Assembly: GCA_030248225.1 (NCBI GenBank)
Contig: JASANE010029930.1
Coordinates: 1 to 64,000 of the forward strand
Source of the DNA: Trileptium ribeirensis
Lineage: Eukaryota > Nematoda > Enoplea > Enoplida > Thoracostomopsidae
Direction: 5' to 3'
Length of the DNA: 64,000 bases
Part shown: piece by piece, positions 58,501 through 64,000 of the stretch
Position numbering within the stretch: the stretch's first letter is position 1
Layout: each line of letters begins with the position of its first letter
Position numbers and translations under genes: made by a program
Notes under the pieces: generated by a model
The model's input: the letters and a program-made list of their open reading frames with translations, nothing else
Databases searched by the model: none
Told to the model about the DNA's origin: nothing

Positions 58501-61500
58501 GGGGACACGGCATGAAGCGAGGTCTGCTTGTTGATACCCTGGTCGCTGGCGAACACATGCTCTCTATAGCTGGACATGCTAGCAAACGTTGATCGACACA
58601 CACATCGACTGACGATAAAAAGCTGAGATTCGGCGTCGGATTGTCGACATCTGCCGCATCAACAGGTTCCGTCTGCCTAAAATGTGAAAATTGTGTGTAT
58701 TATTAAATTAAAGTTATACAGAAGACATCATGGTGATGCATAACACGGTGTTCCCTTATTCGACTTGGTTCGCTCCACCATTATGATGCACCGGGCAACC
58801 TGAAATATATTGTAAAGGTAATAGTCATTTATGATGCATAAATTTTTACAGTATGAGCACATCACGGGGTTTGTTGTATTATTGCTTTTTAGCGTCACCG
58901 AAAAGACTAAGTACCAAATATATCGGCAACACAGCATGAAGTAACCCTGGTTCGACTCGTGGTGCTTAATCCTTCTGCTGCTCCTAGTTATTGTTTGTGT
59001 ATTAATGTATATAAAATTATATGTATATATACATAACAAAGCGGCTGGGCTTACTTCAGTGTATTCTGATCAGAACGCGATATATCTTGGACAGCGCTTG
59101 AAATTGCCTTTACTACCATGCCGTCCACAACTGCTTTAACGTCGATAGCGATGCTCGCCAATTTGAACATGTCGTAGTGATTAAGTCGACTATATTCCAA
59201 CAAATGCTGAATGGCATCAACATACCGCTTAGGCGTCTTCTCAGTTACAGTTAATAATTTCGAAAGTTCGCAGTTATCAAATGGAATACAAGTCGTATTA
59301 GCTGGTTCATGCGAATAACGATCGCCGAACCACCAAACATACAGTTTCCCATGTTTAAACTTTGGCGCAGCAGTTGGGTTAACTATAACCGCGGGCCAAA
59401 ACCTATTACCGTACTTTATCCAGACCCAATCGTCAATCTCTGGACTGTACACATTACTAGTTTCTGTCAAAACTTGGCGTTTTCGCTTACCGCGCATCGT
59501 TACAATTTTTTAAAAAACTATTACGGTTATTATAATGAATTACAGTACATAAGACACAGATTCAATTAGTACTTCTACTACTGTTACTATTAGCGATATC
59601 TTTACTACAACTTCTACTACTAGCAACCCTGTCTAAGAAACATCTAAAACAAAACGAAAGCTAAAACCAATCTAAAAACAGAACGATTTTACCTATAACT
59701 GTGTCGGATAAATAAGTCACAGATTCTGACATTAACGGTCATCGAATATTGTAATGTTATTTATAGGAAGTTGTTGCGCGGACTGCTGTTTAGCGCTGCA
59801 GGGTCGTATCAGGGCGTAAATGATATTGGTTCATGAGGGTTCTAGACGCTTATGCGTTCACAAATCTGAATTTTCAGACGCATTATTAACCCGTCATAAG
59901 TACATACCATTAAATTTTTCTTAACCTTCGGCTACAGAAAAGTGGTTTGCGCTCATACCATTTTTTTACAGCCGAGATGCCTTAAAATCGAGTACAAACC
60001 ACTTTTTGATTGTCCATAACTTCATTAATACGTATCCTATTCGCAAACCACTTAGTTTTTCGGAAAGAGCGCAATTTTTTGAACCACCTAGTGTTAATAA
60101 CTCAATTTTTGCCAAAATGTCGCAAACCATTTTCTTACTCTCAACCCTTCAATTGTGAAGTGGTGACTTGTATTTATTCAGTTTTGCCATAACTGGTGTA
60201 TAGTTTTGGCAAGCATTCGGGCAAATGTATTCGATATAAAAGCGACATGATATTCTCAAATGTGTGTAAGCTACGCAAACATGATCGGGATACTACCATT
60301 TTAACTTGTTAAAGCTAACCGTCAAGCTAGCTCGCGTTTACACGCTGATAAGTTCAGTGGAGTGACAACAGATCTTATAAAACTGTTTCTGTTAAATAAA
60401 TTTGATCATGTTAATTATACATAACCCCTAGTTACTGGTTAGTATTTTGAAATTCAGTTATGTTTTGCAGATATACATACAGTTACGGACATAAATATAA
60501 GCAAATCTTTCGGGAATAGCTCGTGAAAAGTTAGCAGTTATTTTGTTAGTATTTACAAATTTGTCGAACATTAACGTTTTTGGAAAGATTTGCATTTATT
60601 TCTGTCTTTAGCTATATGGCTTGTATAAAGTTTTCACCCTACGACGCATGCGACATGCACATTAATACCTTTCTAGCAACTTCATTTGATTTAGAAGTGT
60701 TGAACCGATTTTAATCTTGTGTCTATATATTTTCTTTAAAAATTTTATGTTTTCAGGCACTATGGCGACTGTTTGTTTTAGTCGTAGCACCTAGGATTTA
60801 TTCTGTGCCGAAAGTTCCCCATCATATAGGTATTGCGGTTTTGGAGCACGCGGTTGATATGGAATCTGTGATAGGTATTGCTGTTGCGTTTGTGGAACTA
60901 GGAATTAGACGGTAAGATATTTACATTTGGCTTTCTTTTAGGTTGGCCAAGGGACCTTAAACTATGAAATTAAAATTACAGATTGTCCGATCCTAATAGA
61001 AATCTTTCCGGGAATTCTCTTATGTTGTATTTTATAGAAGGATTTTTTTCAAAACTGTGTAGCCTTTAAACACTGCTTGTTACATTAATCGCCACAATTT
61101 ACCGTAGCTCGCTCGTACCTTGCTCGGGGAAAAATAACATTTTACTGATTTGCTCACTCAGTGTTCACTCGTAAGATGACAGTCAATTACGGCGAATATC
61201 GCGTGCTCTGTATTTCACTAGTTCCATTAGTTATAAACGTTTTCCGCTACCTAGAATTAATATCCTTGTTATGTTTAATACAAATGTCTATTATAGAGAT
61301 ATTTCGTATATATGTATGGCACATATTTGAAATGCACTCCATGGCAGAATTTTACGCTCTGGTGGAACATTTATTACAAAATTTTACACGCACGTGATGT
61401 AAAAAAAAGAAAGCCCTTGATAACATACATGTGTGACATTTGCGAGTGGATTATATACTATTGCATTAATAAAATGTATTAGGGATGTTTTACTGTTTAG

Positions 61501-62240
61501 CGCCATAGGGAATAAATTTAGGACTTTTGAGCCAAACAGGAAAAATTATATTTTTTGCCTAATTGTGCAAAATCGACTAGTTTTTGCTGCACTAGAAGGT
61601 GCTCAATGAAATTAAAATCCCTGTTACTATGAACTAGAGGAGGTAGCGATATCCTGGATTACTTCACATTTGAAGAATTGAATGCTTTTGGTTTATGTTT
61701 TTCAGAATAACATTTTACGATCCCGGTGGTCAGATGAAACTAAATGAAAAGAAATTACGCCGTCGTATTTTGACAAGCTGGAACGAGGTACGGTTGAAAA
61801 ATTCATACACCAATGTTGACTGCAGTAATAATGGGTGTGTTCTTGACGGAGGGCTGTTAGCTAATATTGAGATGACGTTTTTTGAAGCTACCGACGGACG
61901 ACGAGCGCTGGTGGATGTCTGTCGGCAAATGGCGTACGATATCAAGGCGCGTAAAATGTCAGTTAACATCGCTCTTCACCTGGAAACTGGCGATGTCGAG
62001 AAAGATTCGACCGGTAGCAGCTGCTGTGCTCTTATCACCGACCGCTTGGCTGAACATGGCCATGTTGAGCCTGACGCGATTGTTACTTTTGGTTCGCCTA
62101 GTAGTATGTGCGATTATCCCCCATGGTCGCTTCGCGTTTGTGAGTTGCTCGTTTACCCGAGTCATGTGGGCTTCGGTAAACGTGGAGTGATACAGGCACT
62201 TGATGCATTCGGTCGCCGTTGTCAAAGATTTGGAAAGTAG
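55300..62240 (+). CDS. NUS1: NUS1 / Nogo-B receptor, cis-prenyltransferase regulatory subunit (three exons)
   Basis: Three exons join in phase to a complete 291-residue product, about the length of known animal NUS1. In the family, NUS1 pairs with DHDDS at the ER membrane to make dehydrodolichyl diphosphate, the dolichol precursor for N-glycosylation. Residues 1-70 are hydrophobic with at least one membrane segment. Residues 71-291 follow the undecaprenyl-diphosphate-synthase-like fold: VPHHIGIAV, then GIRRITFYDPGG, PDAIVTFG and PPWSLRVCELLVYPSH. The C-terminus is QRFGK, with the RxG motif that NUS1 subunits use to activate the complex. The catalytic DGNRR-type motif is absent, as expected. 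The ATG at 55300 is preceded by an in-frame TAA at 55273. Intron 1 carries an antisense transposon. Confidence 0.93.
55703..55731 (+). repeat. Left terminal inverted repeat of the PWWP transposon
   Basis: It is identical, as reverse complement, to 60122-60150, and the match extends through the flanking AATT to 33 bp. It contains one TGGTTTG word at its inner end. Confidence 0.92.
56505..56760 (-). pseudogene. Out-of-frame remnant of the transposase C-terminus
   Basis: After the stop at 56861 the same strand holds EYSYRYSFDDSEEW...DILDGLQ and FNDLQKQIPFVSREARAFYSSL. This looks like the final 'DLQKLL..IP...FY..L' part of the family as I recall it. A frame break between 56860 and 56820 and a TGA at about 56754 (possible former CGA) separate it from the main frame. 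No splice pair restores the phase. Confidence 0.5.
56861..58676 (-). CDS. PWWP-transposase exon 2 (transposase region)
   Basis: The acceptor is TCACATTTTAG. The frame is open upstream of the first internal ATG as far as this acceptor, which supports splicing rather than an independent start. It encodes 604 residues to TAA at 56861. Confidence 0.85.
56861..59497 (-). CDS. PWWP-domain transposase (two exons)
   Basis: Two exons join in phase 2 (AA+G = Lys) to 752 residues. Residues about 18-76 form a PWWP domain: DDWVWIKYGNRFWPAVIVN, then YVWWFGDRYSHEP and IPFDN. PWWP domains bind nucleosomes with methylated H3K36 and DNA. After an acidic Ser-rich linker (about 212-255) and a basic stretch comes a transposase-like region, as in many uncharacterised invertebrate proteins I recall as DUF7869-type. 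Candidate catalytic residues are D575 (YVTFDLEK), D656 (WSDSCGGQNKN) and E705 (DFGIIE), with a C-x2-C at 532-535. The role is inferred: mobilising the element bounded by the TIRs. The end looks shortened: family-like C-terminal sequence continues out of frame at 56505-56760. Confidence 0.82.
59055..59497 (-). CDS. PWWP-transposase exon 1 (PWWP domain)
   Basis: ATG at 59497, with an in-frame TAA 13-15 bases upstream. The donor is CTGAA|GTAAGC, phase 2, after 147 codons. If unspliced the frame would end at the TAA inside the donor, giving a PWWP-only protein of 148 residues. Confidence 0.8.
59498..60121 (-). other. 5' region of the PWWP-transposase gene inside the transposon
   Basis: No further frame. 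It should hold the transposase promoter and contains several CAAACCAC/GTGGTTTGC words that could be transposase-binding sites. Confidence 0.5.
60122..60150 (-). repeat. Right terminal inverted repeat of the PWWP transposon
   Basis: It is the exact complement of 55703-55731, followed by AATT. Homology to the left end stops at the inner edge apart from scattered TGGTTTG words. Confidence 0.92.
60782..60911 (+). CDS. NUS1: NUS1 exon 2
   Basis: The acceptor ACTGTTTGTTTTAG at 60781 gives G+TC = Val and keeps the frame; the donor is GACG|GTAAGA. An equally good-looking acceptor, TTTTCAG, ends at 60756. It would add 25 bases and hit a stop within the exon, so it was not chosen. Confidence 0.88.
60912..61705. 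other. NUS1: NUS1 intron 2
   Basis: No exon or element is seen; the 78-codon frame at 61161-61397 has no domain and no flanking splice pair. Confidence 0.55.
61706..62240 (+). CDS. NUS1: NUS1 exon 3 (C-terminal domain and stop)
   Basis: The acceptor is ATGTTTTTCAG; one leading base completes Arg (CG+A). It encodes ITFYDPGG through the terminal RFGK and TAG, the diagnostic part of the protein. Confidence 0.94.
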
Positions 62241-64000
62241 AATTCTTTATTTTCTTCCTGCTTGCCGGAACCTAAATTCAGTTTCTTCTAATTTTATTAC
62301 ACGCCGCGACGCGTTTCACAAGAAACTATTTACAGAGACGTCTTTATCTAGCGGACGATGTTTTCAAAATACATCTCTCGTGTTAACTGATGCGCTCAGA
62401 CATACTTAACTATTAAACACAGTGTTATGTTCATATTGTTAGTTTTCGTTTATCAATTTTGCCTTTCCAATATGTACTGCTGCACGGGAACTGAGCATGT
62501 ATTAATATGCTTTAGAAGTTTGCCCACTTGCATACTTTAAAGAATTAAAATTGAATATAGCTCATTGCTGTCTGAGTGCGATGATTTAAGAAATCCCTTT
62601 TTTACTTTATTATCGGCTAATGTTTAAAAATTCACTGTGAAATGAGGTCATGTGACTGTGATGAGTTCGTTTTTCCTCCATATACTGACTACAATTCATC
62701 CGTCAGTGATCTGTTGAGATGTTCAGTTTGTGGATGGGGTGGTAGCCATTGCTTTGTTGGCAAGATCATTGTGTGCTGGCGCCGTCGGTAGCCCAGTATT
62801 CACTCTGGTTGTGCCAATTGGCTGGTTTAGAATAGTTGGCTTTTCTTTAAGTGGTGACTAGACTAATACCCCTGCTTTACTTGCCAATATATTTTCATTG
62901 CTTCAAGACACTGGGTGCCACATTATCCTTCAGATAATAATGTAAACCGGATTATTTCTATTTTTAACTTATTTGCGAAAGGACATTTTCAAAAAAGGTT
63001 TATTGCGGTTTAAAACAATGCAAATTAGCAGCAGTAAATTTTTAATATAATTTTTGATATGATTTTTGATATATATTTGATATATTTTTGATTAAAACAG
63101 ATAATTTTTTATATATGAAACAGCTCCCGTTGTTTTAACTTCTGTGAGATTCAATCATCTTGTACGCCACTTGGTAGAAGACATTCATGTGGGTATTTGA
63201 GTACCTACTCACTTGTGTCATAGTGCATTGTTCGGTTCAGTTTTCTGGTTCATTTTCAACTGTTCCAGTAAATTTTGATATAATGTTGCATTTAAAACTC
63301 TAAATTCGTATTAAAATGTAATAGGAAAGGTAAATAAAATATAATTAACGACGTAGCTTTAACCATCGGGGTTGTATTTATCCGATGTTTACCCGGAATT
63401 TATTGCTGTCAACTTGGATTTCGGTATACATTTGTTTATCGCATTTCTATAACAGCATAGTATTCATGTGTAAACGATAATGTTCACTTCTGCTTGTTAT
63501 AAGAGTTTTAACTGATATTTGACTGACTCTTGAACGCACTTTTTTGTCTTCTTTGAATGCAAAAAAGATGTGAACCTTCCTCACTATGTGTTTTTTCTTG
63601 GAAACCAGGTAAATATATAGTCATAGTTGATAATGTGGATTTATCTATTTGTTGCCAACGCAACGACGGTTCATTGAATGCTAGTTGTTTTAGTACTTCA
63701 ACTGTATAATAAATAGAAACTGTATACGATATATCCGGCACTTTATAATTTAGAGTTTTTCGTTAGACCGAGGACAATAAATTCATAACAAAAATTTCGT
63801 AGGAGAGTATGACTCTCGGTCGTATTCCGTGTTCTTTGGCGCATCGGATGGCGTGTACGCTTCTCGGGTTACCGCAATCCCGAAACAAGAATAATAGTCT
63901 CCTCTAAAGTTTAAACTGGTAGCTCTACTTAATTAAGCAACTACTTTTCATAAAGTTTCACGTTTAGCATCAGAATGCCATTTTTAGATTTTTAACGTAT
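62241..64000. other. Downstream of NUS1 (3' UTR and beyond)
   Basis: No further gene is seen. AATAAA words at 63333, 63708 and 63776 are possible polyadenylation signals. A tandem ATTTTTGATAT-like run lies at about 63045-63095. Confidence 0.5.

Larger units (their letters stand above)
55703..60150 (-). mobile_element. DNA transposon encoding a PWWP-transposase, complete with TIRs
   Basis: The ends are perfect 29-bp inverted repeats: 55703-55731, starting GAAGGGTTGAGAGTAAG, and the complement at 60122-60150. Both are flanked by AATT (55699-55702 and 60151-60154), best read as a 4-bp target duplication; being palindromic, it could also be part of a 33-bp TIR. The only substantial gene inside is the two-exon PWWP-transposase on the - strand. 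Subterminal TGGTTTG words recur at both ends. The element lies in NUS1 intron 1, antisense to it. A 4-bp duplication and a D-D-E protein recall the Sola group, but I could not test that. Confidence 0.85.

Noticed and set aside
58720..58820. Possible middle exon between the PWWP and transposase exons (acceptor TTTCAG, then GTTGCCCGG)
   Set aside because: No good donor follows, while exons 1 and 2 already join in exact phase.
60757..60781. Upstream acceptor of NUS1 exon 2 as the main splice site
   Set aside because: It breaks the NUS1 frame and meets TAG within the exon.
1..64000. tRNA, rRNA or CRISPR features
   Set aside because: No cloverleaf with a proper T-arm, no rRNA-like conserved blocks and no regular repeat-spacer array were seen.

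Overview
The window reads as nuclear DNA of an invertebrate-like animal. It is AT-rich, its genes are split by long introns with ordinary GT/AG junctions, and much of the intron and intergenic space consists of transposon copies and degenerate repeats. No bacterial, organellar or CRISPR-type features are seen. The species cannot be named from the sequence.

Two host genes are recognisable, both on the + strand. The first is a CREB3/OASIS-type membrane-anchored bZIP transcription factor. Nine phase-compatible coding exons lie between 17087 and 39546 (707 residues visible). The first exon with its start codon is missing, so it lies further left or is unrecognised. The second is NUS1 (Nogo-B receptor), the non-catalytic subunit of the dehydrodolichyl diphosphate synthase. 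It has three exons from 55300 to 62240 and a complete 291-residue product ending in the RxG motif. Both products are ER membrane proteins, but nothing shows the genes to be co-regulated.

Layout. 1-8303 is one giant imperfect inverted repeat (arms of about 3.3 kb, loop of about 1.75 kb) running off the left edge. A block of about 0.8 kb (S), rich in perfect stem-loops, lies at the left edge of the loop and again at 8897-9714. 9.7-17 kb holds tandem repeats of about 170 bp, a small element with 5-bp target duplications, and copies of a non-autonomous hAT-like family (CAGGGARTAACCGGAA ends, 8-bp target duplications, subterminal CCGGAA motifs). Further copies sit at 28.0, 29.5, 30.7 and 40.4 kb, some nested and one refolded into a snap-back form. 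17-39.5 kb is the CREB3-like gene. 42-44 kb is a pair of inverted arrays of a degenerate unit of about 32 bp. 46.5-50.5 kb is a more GC-rich island with tandem duplications and no gene I can name. 50.9-51.6 kb is a dead non-LTR retrotransposon tail. 53.0-53.45 kb is a 218-bp tandem duplication. 55.3-62.2 kb is NUS1.

The most notable object is a 4.45-kb DNA transposon at 55703-60150, in NUS1 intron 1 and antisense to it. It has 29-bp perfect terminal inverted repeats flanked by AATT. A two-exon gene on the - strand joins, in matching splice phase, a PWWP chromatin-reader domain to a transposase-like protein with plausible D, D and E residues. This suggests a chromatin-reading transposase; the copy seems to have lost its C-terminal end through a frame break and a stop codon.
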